This document shows positions 53,619 to 61,115 of a DNA stretch of 64,000 bases, piece by piece; the first letter of the stretch is position 1, and each line of letters opens with the position of its first letter. Position numbers and translations under genes: made by a program. This DNA is from Streptomyces graminofaciens. Its GTDB lineage: Bacteria > Actinomycetota > Actinomycetes > Streptomycetales > Streptomycetaceae. Below the pieces are notes generated by a model. That model had not been told where the DNA came from. It ran no database searches and saw only the letters and a list, made by a program, of their open reading frames with translations. The DNA lies in the NCBI RefSeq assembly GCF_030294945.1, contig NZ_AP018448.1, positions 6,602,001 through 6,666,000 on the forward strand, given 5' to 3'.

Positions 53619-53667
53619 GCCCCGGCATCAAGCCGTGAGGGCGCGAGATCGAATCTCGCCCGGGGCA
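53619..53667 (+). ncRNA. tRNA-like minihelix (acceptor and T arm only)
   Basis: GCCCCGG (53619-53625) pairs with CCGGGGC (53660-53666), followed by A. Inside, GCGAG-ATCGAAT-CTCGC (53643-53659) has exactly the 5-bp stem and 7-nt loop of a T arm, stacked directly on the acceptor strand as in a tRNA. A 17-nt stretch replaces the D and anticodon arms. It could be a decayed tRNA or a tRNA mimic of the element; expression is unknown. Confidence 0.35.
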
Positions 53668-53727
53668 CTCCGGCCGCTGCTCTGCGGCCGTGCCGCAGGT
53701 CGTATGCGGCTTCACCCACAACGGCGA

Positions 53728-53757
53728 GCGGTCCCCGGGAGGCACCCCGGGGACCGC
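53728..53757 (+). promoter_or_regulatory. leader hairpin before the transfer operon
   Basis: A 12-bp stem GCGGTCCCCGGG with its complement and a 6-nt loop, 37 bp before the start of the DUF6284 gene. It may attenuate or stabilise the operon transcript. Confidence 0.5.
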
Positions 53758-53794
53758 CACGGGCCGTTCCGCCCTGTGAGAGGAACACGACCCA

Positions 53795-54064
53795 ATGAGT
53801 TCCATCGTGACTGTTCAGGACGCTGTTACCGCGTTCGCCGACTTCATGGAGCCGACGGCGGCTGAGTTGGACGCGATCGAGCAGGAGATGCCCGTCATCC
53901 TGGCGGACGTCGACCTGTTGGACGCGCAGATCATCACCCTCGACCGCACCCCGACCGAGCTGGACATCCGCCGTGTCCGCCGGGCCCGTCGCCGGGCGCT
54001 GGCCGCCCGCGTCGCGCTGCTCAACCGCGCGGCCGGCGCGAGCCTGCCCGGGGGTGCCGCGTGA
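53795..54064 (+). CDS. DUF6284-like AICE protein
   Basis: 89 aa with GAGAGGA upstream. Helical and acidic at first (VQDAVTAFADFMEPTAAELD, AIEQEMPVILADVDLLDAQI), then basic (ELDIRRVRRARRRALAARVA). It heads the transfer operon; the next gene starts in its stop codon (GTGA). Conserved in Streptomyces integrative elements, function unknown. Confidence 0.75.
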   Translation: MSSIVTVQDAVTAFADFMEPTAAELDAIEQEMPVILADVDLLDAQIITLDRTPTELDIRRVRRARRRALAARVALLNRAAGASLPGGAA

Positions 54065-54513
54065 GCGCCGCCGACCAGAACCTGACGGCCGCACTCGCCG
54101 AGGTGAAGGCGGAGATCGCGCGGACCGACACCAAGACCGGGCTGTTGCTGGCGTTTATCGGTGCGGTGCTGGCCGGTGCGTGGACGGTCGCCAAGGACAC
54201 CCCGCTCAACCTCCCCGCCTACGTCGCGGGCGGGGTCGGCATGGTGGTGCTGGTCGCGGCGGCCGGTGTGCTGCTGCGGTCGGTGCGCCCCAACATCAAG
54301 GGGCGCCACGGCTTCCCGCTGTGGGCGACGCTCACCCCTGAGCAGATCACCGACACCGCCGCGTCCCGGGACCTCGCCACCGACATCGCGGGCCTGTCCC
54401 GGCTGGCGGTCGTGAAGTTCACCGGTCTGCGCCGTGCGGTCGATCTGACGTGCGCTGGTGGCGCGCTGCTCGTCCTCGCGGTCGTGGTCGCTGTGGTGGG
54501 GGGTGCGGCATGA
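54061..54513 (+). CDS. Pycsar-effector-like (DUF5706/PycTM) membrane protein
   Basis: 150 aa. An N-terminal helix (LTAALAEVKAEIARTDTKTG) runs into two TM segments (LLLAFIGAVLAGAWTVAKDT; AYVAGGVGMVVLVAAAGVLL), a middle loop (LTPEQITDTAASRDLATDIA), an amphipathic stretch and a third TM at the C terminus (GGALLVLAVVVAVVGG). This is the PycTM pattern, in which the protein permeabilises the membrane when a cyclic nucleotide binds. No Pycsar cyclase lies in the window, and the gene is locked into the transfer operon by overlaps on both sides, so a role in spread or entry exclusion is equally likely. Confidence 0.68.
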   Translation: MSAADQNLTAALAEVKAEIARTDTKTGLLLAFIGAVLAGAWTVAKDTPLNLPAYVAGGVGMVVLVAAAGVLLRSVRPNIKGRHGFPLWATLTPEQITDTAASRDLATDIAGLSRLAVVKFTGLRRAVDLTCAGGALLVLAVVVAVVGGAA

Positions 54514-54833
54514 GCGGGATGCTCACGCTGGACGGCATGGCCGCGCCGTTGCGGGTGCTGCGGCTTCTGGCGGTCGACTTCGGTCACCTGCCCGCGCCGA
54601 GCGTGGACCTGTCCAACGTCTACCCGGAGCGGCTGACGCTGCGCTTCCACGACGGGCTGCACGCGTTCGAGACGTGGCGCGAGGCCCTGGCCGTACCGGC
54701 CGAGGACGTGACGCACCGGGTGCAGGGGCACGGCACGACGCGCGTGCTGGAGGCGTCGGCCGTGTACGCGGGCGCTGAAATCCACCTGTACGGCTACAGC
54801 GACGGCCCCACTCCCCTCGGGGGTGCGGCATGA
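54510..54833 (+). CDS. small AICE hypothetical protein
   Basis: 107 aa from the ATG at 54510, overlapping the previous stop by ATGA. Two regions are protein-like: LRLLAVDFGHLPAPSVDLSN and ALAVPAEDVTHRVQGHGTTR, ending in YAGAEIHLYGYSDGPTPLGG. No TM segment or known motif. Translational coupling on both sides supports it as a real gene of the transfer operon. Confidence 0.65.
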   Translation: MSGMLTLDGMAAPLRVLRLLAVDFGHLPAPSVDLSNVYPERLTLRFHDGLHAFETWREALAVPAEDVTHRVQGHGTTRVLEASAVYAGAEIHLYGYSDGPTPLGGAA

Positions 54834-55684
54834 GGGGAAAGACCGTTCTTCCCGCCGTCGCGATGACGGCGGTGTCCATGATCCTCACCCTGGCCGTGGT
54901 GCTGATGTGGCTGGGCACGGCGATGCCGTGGCCGGTCGCGCTGGTCGTCGGTCTAGGGATCGACGGCGGATGGCTGGCCACCCTCGCCTACGAGCGCAGG
55001 TTGGCCGCGCAGGGCGACCACAACCGCACGGTGACGGGTGTCGGCTGGTCGTTCGGTCTGGTCGCCACCGGTGTTCTCGTCGCGCACGCCCTGACCGCCG
55101 AGACTTCCGTCGGCGCGTGGCTGGCCGTGGCCTGGTTGCCGCTGGCGGCCAAAGCCTTGTGGCTGGTTCACGGGCTGTGGGAGCGCACCGCGCTCACCCC
55201 GGCCGCGCTGGGTGCGATCCGGGGAATCCAGCAAGAGGCCCGCGACGAAGCGGCCGTTGCCCGCGCCCGACTGCGGGCGGAAGCGGCCACCGAGGAGACC
55301 CGGCTGACGGCCGTGACGCAGGCCGGTGCCCGCGTCGCACGCGTCCAGGCCAAGACCGCGCAGACCCTCGCCGGGGCGTGGTCCACGCTGGAGGAAGCAC
55401 GCGACGGCGAGGACACCGGCAGGGCGCTGACCAGCGTGACGACCCGCGTCACACCCGACGTCACGCCCCGGTGGGAACTGCCCGTGTGGGGCCCCACCGA
55501 GACCCTTCCCGCGCTGGAGTCCGTGCCCGCGCTCACGGACGCTCAGCTTGACGCGCTGGTCGACGAGATCCGCCACAGCCAGACCCCCGCCCTGTCCTAC
55601 CGCGAGATGTCCGCCCGCTTCCGCGCAGCCGGCCACTCCGCATCCGAAGTCCGCCTGCGCGCCGCATGGAAGCGGGTCGCCTGA
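54830..55684 (+). CDS. SpdB2/DUF2637-like spread protein
   Basis: 284 aa. Four TM helices in residues 5-130 (AMTAVSMILTLAVVLMWLGT; WPVALVVGLGIDGGWLATLA; SFGLVATGVLVAHALTAE; AWLAVAWLPLAAKALWLVHG) precede a long Ala/Arg/Glu coiled coil (135-195) and a C-terminal HTH-like part (LSYREMSARFRAAGHSASEV). Membrane plus coiled-coil Spd proteins of AICEs help the translocase pass DNA across septa inside the mycelium. Starts by ATGA overlap and its stop overlaps the next start by one base. Confidence 0.8.
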   Translation: MRGKTVLPAVAMTAVSMILTLAVVLMWLGTAMPWPVALVVGLGIDGGWLATLAYERRLAAQGDHNRTVTGVGWSFGLVATGVLVAHALTAETSVGAWLAVAWLPLAAKALWLVHGLWERTALTPAALGAIRGIQQEARDEAAVARARLRAEAATEETRLTAVTQAGARVARVQAKTAQTLAGAWSTLEEARDGEDTGRALTSVTTRVTPDVTPRWELPVWGPTETLPALESVPALTDAQLDALVDEIRHSQTPALSYREMSARFRAAGHSASEVRLRAAWKRVA

Positions 55685-56071
55685 TGGTGGCCCGTGCCGC
55701 GTTCTTCGACCCGACCGGCGACCGCTACGGCATCCCCACCTACCCGTGGCGGTGCGCGCCGGACGGCTACGCCACCCGGCGCGGTCTGCGCGCGCTGGGG
55801 CTGCGTCCGGGGGGGTCAGCCGGTGGCCGCGCAGGTGATGCGCGGCCGGCACCGGCGCGGCCCCCTGGTCGCCTACCTCTACCGGGTCGACCTCGCGGTG
55901 CCGGTGCGGCCGATGACGTCGCGCAAGTGGGGCGCCCTCGCCCTGGCGATGCTCGCCCGCCGCACCTGCCCGCGCTGCCGGATCACCTACAGCTACTGCA
56001 TCCCGACCTCGCTGGGCACGTGCGTGCCCTGCGCCTACCCCGACCCGCACGGGCCGGAAGGGAGCCACTGA
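55684..56071 (+). pseudogene. RRQRL-motif Zn-binding protein with a frameshift in a G run
   Basis: The ATG at 55684 opens a frame reading FFDPTGDRYGIPTYPWRCAP, DGYATRRGLRALGLRPGG. At the run of seven G (55808-55814) the family's continuation is found only in another frame: QPVAAQVMRGRHRRGPLVAY, LYRVDLAVPVRPMTSRKWGA, then CPRCRITYSYCIPTSLGTCV (a four-Cys Zn site). With six G the product would be a normal 128-aa protein. It may be a real mutation, a phase-variable run or a sequencing error. Confidence 0.75.
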
Positions 56072-56073
56072 CC

Positions 56074-56391
56074 ATGGCCAACGCCGACATCCGCCGCCTT
56101 GACCGCGAGATCAGCAAGACCATGAAGAAGTTGGAAGCCGTGCGGCGGGGTGAGTGGTGGCCGCTGACCAGCCGTGAGCGCCTGTCGATGACCCGCGCCA
56201 TGGCGAGCGGCGCGCGCAGCGTCCACAAGGGCCGCAGCACCACCGGCGCCGAGGACCGCATGGACTCCATCGGTTCCGCCGTCGAGATGCGGCTGAACGC
56301 GGAGCTGACCGCCCTGCACGGCGAGCGTCAGCGCCTGATCACCGAGGCCGCCCGCGCCAAGGCCGCCAAGAAGTCGTCCGGCTGGTTCTGA
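56074..56391 (+). CDS. small basic helical AICE protein
   Basis: 105 aa from the ATG at 56074, with GGAAGGGAG upstream. Charged and helical throughout: IRRLDREISKTMKKLEAVRR, SRERLSMTRAMASGARSVHK, ALHGERQRLITEAARAKAAK, ending KKSSGWF. Composition suggests nucleic-acid binding or a coiled coil. No family recalled. It lies just before the translocase gene. Confidence 0.65.
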   Translation: MANADIRRLDREISKTMKKLEAVRRGEWWPLTSRERLSMTRAMASGARSVHKGRSTTGAEDRMDSIGSAVEMRLNAELTALHGERQRLITEAARAKAAKKSSGWF

Positions 56392-56500
56392 CCAGGCCCA
56401 ACCCGCGCACGCCGGGGTGGCCGCTCTTTCCACGGACCCGACCACCCCGGCACTCCACACAACTCCCGCCCTCGAAAGGGCAGTCAGGAGCAGTCCCAGC

Positions 56501-58621
56501 ATGTCCGAGAACGTCGTTTACCTCCGCAAGCCCACCGACACCACCAGCGCCGACGGCACGGCGCCGACCGTGCTCACCGTGGTCCCGGACGCCCCGCCGA
56601 CACGGCCCGTCCCGCTGTGGGTGCGCTCGGGTCGCGCGGTGAAGTCGGCCGTCACGCACGAGTCGACCAAGGCGACGGTGCGGGCCGTGGCCCGGCACGG
56701 CGCCTACACGTTCAACGGCGGGCGGATCGTGGCCCGTCGCACGTGGGATGGGAAGACCGGGGCCCGGTACGAGCGGATGATCCGGGCGGCGGAAGCCGCG
56801 GGGAACCTGGAAGCGGCGGAGGAGTGGGAGGAGCGCCTTCAGCGCTTCCGCGCCGCCCGCCACCACCGCCGCATGGACCTCCTCCACTCCCCGGTAGAGG
56901 CCGCCAAGGGCGTGGCCGTCGGCGCCGGGATGAGCATCGGTGTCCTGGTCGGGCTCGGGGTGGTCATGGCCATCAACAACGGCGACGTCGCGGACGTGAT
57001 CACCCCGCTGTCGGCCACCATCGACTTCATCGCCCTGCTCATCAGGATCGTGCAGATCGTGTGGGGCCCGGCGCTCACCATCGGCCCGTTCCTCGCCCTG
57101 CTCGCCCTGTGGGCCGTCGGCAGCAAGCAGCAGGCCGCACCCCAGTGGGCCCTTCCCGCGAACGTCCGCTCGGGCGATGGTGAGCCGATTACCCCGTCCA
57201 TCGTGGTCAAGGCACTGCGCGACCTCGGTGTCCCGGCACTGCGCAACGCCATCAAGGACATGGGGGACGCCGGCGCGTCCATGCTCGGTCCGATCCGGAT
57301 CGCCGGATGCGGCATCGAGGTCGACGTCACGCTCCCGTCGGGGGTGTCGACGAACGAGGTGCAGCAGCGCCGCCGGAAGCTCGCCGAGAACCTGACCCGG
57401 CACGAGCACGAAGTGTTCATCACCATCCCCGAGGCCGCCCGCACGGTCCGCCTGTGGGTGGCCGACTCGGGAGCGCTGGACGAGCCGATCGGACCGTCCC
57501 CGCTGGTCACGGACGAGACGATGACCGCCGACTACACCAAGGGGAAGGCACCGTGGGGGCAGGACCTGCGCGGCGACGCCGCCGCCCTCAGCCTCTACCA
57601 GCGCCACCTTCTGATCACCGGTCTGTCCAACCAGGGCAAGACCGTCGCCCTGCGCTCCCTCGCCCTGTGGGTCGCACTCGATCGATCGGTGCAGTTCCTC
57701 ATGGGCGACCTCAAGGGCGTGGGCGACTGGAACATGTTCGACGGCCTTGCCAGCACCCTCATCCAGGGTCCGACGGATGAGCACGTGATCCAGGTGACGG
57801 AGATGGTGGAGGGGGCAGTGGAGGAGATGAACCGCCGTCTCCAGGCTCCGCCCGGCACCACCTTTCCCGCGCTGATTGTGCTGGTCGACGAGGCGCAGGT
57901 GGCGTTCATGTGCCCGGTCAAGGACGAGGACAAGCGCCCCTACGGCGGGTCGAAGTCCAACTCCCGGTACTTCATGGCCGTCCGCAAGATCCACAACCAG
58001 GGCCGTGCCGTGAACGTCCTGATGTGGCAGGGCACCCAGGACCCCACCGACCAGAACCTTCCCAAGCTGGTACGCGAGGGCGCCCACACCCGCGCATCCC
58101 TCGCCCTCGGCACCGAATCGCAGGCCCGCATGGCACTCGGGGACAAGGCCGTCGACGGCGGCGCCGCCCCCAACATGCTCCGGCCCGGACTCGACCAGGG
58201 CACCCTGGTCGTCGCCTCTTCCGGCATCGACATCCCCAAGGGCCAGTCCTCCATCACGGTCCGCACGCACTACATCGACGACGACGCGGCCGAAGCCATC
58301 ACCGACCGCGCCAAGGCCCTGCGCGACGGCGTCACCACCCTGCACGTGATCAACCGGGGCGAGGACCGCGACCCGCTCGACGACATCGCCACCGTCGTCG
58401 GCGACGCGCCCCGCGTGCGAACCAAGGACGTGCTCGCGCGGCTCGCCACGCTGAACGCGGACGCCTACGGCGACTGGTCGTTCACCGACCTCAAGCGCGT
58501 CCTCGACGACGCCGGACCGGACATCGCCTACAAGTCCGACGGCGTCATGGTCGTCGCCCGCGACCGCCTTCACCGCGCCCTCGCCAACCGCGACGACGAC
58601 GGTTCCACTTCCACCGTCTGA
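56501..58621 (+). CDS. FtsK/SpoIIIE-type conjugal DNA translocase (TraB-like)
   Basis: 706 aa from the ATG at 56501, AGGAG 10 bases upstream. A cytosolic N terminus, then membrane segments near residues 145-170 (AVGAGMSIGVLVGLGVVMAI) and 180-215 (FIALLIRIVQIVWGPALTIG). The motor follows from about 290: an FtsK-like beta domain (GIEVDVTLPSGVSTNEVQQR), Walker A GLSNQGKTVALRS, QFLMGDLKGVGDW, Walker B ALIVLVDEAQVAF and FMAVRKIHNQGRAVNVLMWQ. The C-terminal 80 residues have a winged-helix look (RLATLNADAYGDWSFTDLKR). In AICEs a single TraB hexamer pumps double-stranded DNA into the recipient after recognising clt repeats. Repeats just downstream are candidates. Confidence 0.92.
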   Translation: MSENVVYLRKPTDTTSADGTAPTVLTVVPDAPPTRPVPLWVRSGRAVKSAVTHESTKATVRAVARHGAYTFNGGRIVARRTWDGKTGARYERMIRAAEAAGNLEAAEEWEERLQRFRAARHHRRMDLLHSPVEAAKGVAVGAGMSIGVLVGLGVVMAINNGDVADVITPLSATIDFIALLIRIVQIVWGPALTIGPFLALLALWAVGSKQQAAPQWALPANVRSGDGEPITPSIVVKALRDLGVPALRNAIKDMGDAGASMLGPIRIAGCGIEVDVTLPSGVSTNEVQQRRRKLAENLTRHEHEVFITIPEAARTVRLWVADSGALDEPIGPSPLVTDETMTADYTKGKAPWGQDLRGDAAALSLYQRHLLITGLSNQGKTVALRSLALWVALDRSVQFLMGDLKGVGDWNMFDGLASTLIQGPTDEHVIQVTEMVEGAVEEMNRRLQAPPGTTFPALIVLVDEAQVAFMCPVKDEDKRPYGGSKSNSRYFMAVRKIHNQGRAVNVLMWQGTQDPTDQNLPKLVREGAHTRASLALGTESQARMALGDKAVDGGAAPNMLRPGLDQGTLVVASSGIDIPKGQSSITVRTHYIDDDAAEAITDRAKALRDGVTTLHVINRGEDRDPLDDIATVVGDAPRVRTKDVLARLATLNADAYGDWSFTDLKRVLDDAGPDIAYKSDGVMVVARDRLHRALANRDDDGSTSTV

Positions 58622-58828
58622 CGGCAGGGAGCCGACCCCGGACGGGTCAGGGAGGCAGGGAGAACTCCCTGAACCCCTCCCTGACCCGCCTCCCTGTACC
58701 TGACCTGCATGAATGATCAGTCAGGGAGGCAGGGAGGCCCGCAGGTCAGCACCCCTGAAACCCCCTCCACACGCCCCCGGCAAGGGGGTGCCTCTGCCTC
58801 CCTGTCCTACTGCCGGAAGGGATTCCGT
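58622..58828. repeat. direct and inverted CTCCCTG/CAGGGAG repeats, candidate clt
   Basis: GTCAGGGAGGCAGGGAG occurs identically at 58646-58662 and 58720-58736. Between them CTCCCTG recurs three times in the opposite sense. The region lies directly after the translocase gene, where clt loci of Streptomyces plasmids are found. The motif is not the published pSVH1 octamer. Confidence 0.4.
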
Positions 58829-59287
58829 ATGTTCCCCGAGAACGGCCACCACGCGTCCACACAACGGGCCGTGGAAGTCCATCACCCCACCCCCATCACC
58901 CCCGCCGCGATGGCGCCGCTCGTGCCCGTCCAGCCGGGCACCGTCCCGGCGGTCGCGTCCGTCGTCCTCCCGGACGGGCGGGTCGTCACCGGCTACGCCA
59001 TCGACCACGCCCGCCCGGAACCGGTGGCCGCCAAGCCGGCCGTCTCCCGCGCGGCCGTGAACGTCGCCCTCGGAGGAGTCGGCTTCCTCGCCGTCTGCGG
59101 CGGACTGCTGCTCCTCACGACGTTCATCACCGCGCTCACGGCGCTGATCACTCAGCTCATCACCCTCGCCGCCGTCCTCTTCGGCGGATACGTCGCCGTG
59201 CAGATCTTCAAGGGCGGCCACGGCACGGGCGGAACCACGGTCAACATCCGCAAGGCCGTCATCAAGCGCAACCACTTCCACGGCTGA
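58829..59287 (+). CDS. Spd-like membrane protein (DUF6251-like)
   Basis: 152 aa from the ATG at 58829 with GGAAGGGA in front. A soluble Pro/Val-rich N terminus (about 75 aa) is followed by two long hydrophobic segments (VALGGVGFLAVCGGLLLLTT and LITQLITLAAVLFGGYVAVQ) and a short basic tail (KAVIKRNHFHG). Position after the translocase and the fold suggest a spread-type accessory. Function inferred from context only. Confidence 0.7.
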   Translation: MFPENGHHASTQRAVEVHHPTPITPAAMAPLVPVQPGTVPAVASVVLPDGRVVTGYAIDHARPEPVAAKPAVSRAAVNVALGGVGFLAVCGGLLLLTTFITALTALITQLITLAAVLFGGYVAVQIFKGGHGTGGTTVNIRKAVIKRNHFHG

Positions 59288-59300
59288 CAGGGAGCCCCGA

Positions 59301-59759
59301 GTGTTCGAGATCCGCGTCATCTGCGACCCCACCGACACCGACACCATCGTCGCCGCGTTGGACCGTACGTTCACCACCGGCACCGTGACCGTCTGCCCCA
59401 CCCGCGACCGCAAGCGCCACCGTCTCTACGTCCGCGCCGACCACCAGGCCGCCAACGCCGCGCCCTCGGAGGACTGGCCCAGCGCGGCCGACGCGTACGC
59501 CGACGCCCCCGACGCCCGCGAAGAGTTCGACTGGCTCTTGAGCGAGGCCCACGCCGGCAGGCGCAACCGGGAGTGGTGGCTGCGCCGCGCCGCCGTCGTC
59601 GACCGCCGCTCCGCCCACCTCCCGCCCGACGGCCGCATGCGCGACGAGCACGCCATGGAGCTGGCGCACTTCCTCATCGAGCTGGACGGCGCCGACGTCA
59701 CGGGCGACCCGCGCGCCTACGTCCGTCGGCAGTACGCCTGCTGGACCAGGAACAACTAG
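59301..59759 (+). CDS. AICE hypothetical protein
   Basis: 152 aa, GTG start with GGGAG in front. The first 50 residues look like a small alpha/beta domain (EIRVICDPTDTDTIVAALDR, RDRKRHRLYVRADHQ). The rest is helical with Trp and Arg (EFDWLLSEAHAGRRNREWWL, EHAMELAHFLIELDGADVTG, AYVRRQYACWTRNN). I recall similar genes between tra and rep blocks of AICEs but no function. Confidence 0.65.
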   Translation: MFEIRVICDPTDTDTIVAALDRTFTTGTVTVCPTRDRKRHRLYVRADHQAANAAPSEDWPSAADAYADAPDAREEFDWLLSEAHAGRRNREWWLRRAAVVDRRSAHLPPDGRMRDEHAMELAHFLIELDGADVTGDPRAYVRRQYACWTRNN

Positions 59760-59847
59760 CTACGCCAAGGGCGGCCCCTCCCTCTCGCCAAAGAAGCGGG
59801 GCCGCCCTTGCCCACCAGCACCCTTCAAGGAACTGGAGACACCCAGC

Positions 59848-60753
59848 ATGACCCATGACCCCCGCCGCGCGCTGCTGCGCGCGGCACTGGACGCCGCCGA
59901 ACGCCGCTGGCCCGTGATCCCGCTACGCCCCCGCAGCAAGGTCCCCGCCCTGCACGGCGAACGCCGCTGCCCCCACACCGGCGACTGCACCGACGGGCAC
60001 CGCACCTTCGAGCAGCGCGCCACCCTCGACCCCGCCCGCATCGAACGGTGCTGGTCTTCGGGCCCGTACAACGTCGGCATCGCCACCGGCCCCGCCGGAC
60101 TGCTGGTCGTCGACCTGGACACGCTCAAGCCCACAGACGCAGAGGGCACGCCTGACGGCGCGGCCAACTTCGCAGCGCTCTGCGAGCGCGCCGGACACGC
60201 CGTCCCCGCAACCCGCCGCATCCGGACCCCCAGCGGCGGCCAGCACCTGTACTTCACCGCCCCGGACGGCGTCCGGTTCACCAACACCACCGGCACGCTC
60301 ACCCCCAAGGTCGACACCCGCGCATGGGGCGGACAGGTCGTCGCCCCCGGCAGCATCACCCCACAAGGCCCGTATACCGTCCTGGACGACCAGCCTGTTG
60401 CAAACCTGCCTGAATGGCTCCAAAAGGCTCTGGCGGCCCCTCAGAGGCGCGTCACGGCACCGATCCTGCCCATGCCCACCAGCGACACCGACCGGTACGC
60501 CGCCGCCGTCCTCAACCGCGAGGTCGCGTCCGTGGCCGCCACGGGCGAGGGCGGGCGGCAGGCCGAACTCCTGCGCGCCGTACGGGCGGTGGGCCGGTTC
60601 GTGGCGTGGGGTGACCTCGACCGCGCCACCGTGGAAGCGGCTTTTACCTGCGGGGGCGAGTCGGCGGGACTGTCGCCGGCCGAGTGCCGCGCCACCATCC
60701 GCAAGGCCCTGGACTACTCCATCCGCACCGCCTGGCCCCGGAGGACGGCATGA
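59848..60753 (+). CDS. AICE bifunctional DNA primase/polymerase (prim-pol)
   Basis: 301 aa with GGAGA upstream. Prim-pol motifs: RWPVIPLRPRSKVPALHGER, Cys/His residues in CPHTGDCTDGHRTFEQ, NVGIATGPAGLLVVDLDTLK (metal Asp pair), RTPSGGQHLYFTAP (catalytic His) and GGQVVAPGSITPQGPYTVLD. The C terminus (ELLRAVRAVGRFVAWGDLDR to AECRATIRKALDYSIR) is a helical primase accessory. Together with the P4-type helicase two genes on, it replaces the RepSA initiator of pSAM2. Coupled to the next gene by ATGA. Confidence 0.9.
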   Translation: MTHDPRRALLRAALDAAERRWPVIPLRPRSKVPALHGERRCPHTGDCTDGHRTFEQRATLDPARIERCWSSGPYNVGIATGPAGLLVVDLDTLKPTDAEGTPDGAANFAALCERAGHAVPATRRIRTPSGGQHLYFTAPDGVRFTNTTGTLTPKVDTRAWGGQVVAPGSITPQGPYTVLDDQPVANLPEWLQKALAAPQRRVTAPILPMPTSDTDRYAAAVLNREVASVAATGEGGRQAELLRAVRAVGRFVAWGDLDRATVEAAFTCGGESAGLSPAECRATIRKALDYSIRTAWPRRTA

Positions 60754-61115
60754 CCACCCCCCGGCCCCACCCCGCAGGTAAAAGCACCACACCCACCCCC
60801 GACCAGCCGCACGCCGCCGAACCGGCCGACCCCGCCACCGGCCGTAGCGCGCCGACGGACGTCGCCCGCAAGGGCGCCCCTTCTGCCCTTCGTCCTGACC
60901 CGCAGACCGGAGACGGCCGCTACCCCGTCGCCTGGCTCCACATCCAAGCCCCACGCCGACGTGGAGCCGAACCCACCGCCACCTCGAAGTGCCTGTGCGG
61001 GTGGGACCGCAGCGCCGTCGGCCAACGCCGCGTGCTCGCCCTGATCGAGACGCACACCGCCCACCGCGACATCTGCCCGCTCCGCAGCAACCAGGAAGGG
61101 AGGACGGCGGCATGA
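60750..61115 (+). CDS. small Zn-finger-like protein of the replication block
   Basis: 121 aa from the ATG at 60750 (ATGA overlap). The first 55 residues are Pro/Thr/Ala-rich and probably disordered. The C-terminal half has KCLCGWDRSAVGQRRVLALI and ETHTAHRDICPL, a C-x-C plus H/H/C spacing that could hold Zn. It sits between prim-pol and primase-helicase with overlaps on both sides, so it is likely a replication accessory. Confidence 0.65.
   Translation: MTTPRPHPAGKSTTPTPDQPHAAEPADPATGRSAPTDVARKGAPSALRPDPQTGDGRYPVAWLHIQAPRRRGAEPTATSKCLCGWDRSAVGQRRVLALIETHTAHRDICPLRSNQEGRTAA

Noticed and set aside
54061..54513. Complete Pycsar defence system
   Set aside because: No nucleotide cyclase gene lies next to the effector-like gene.
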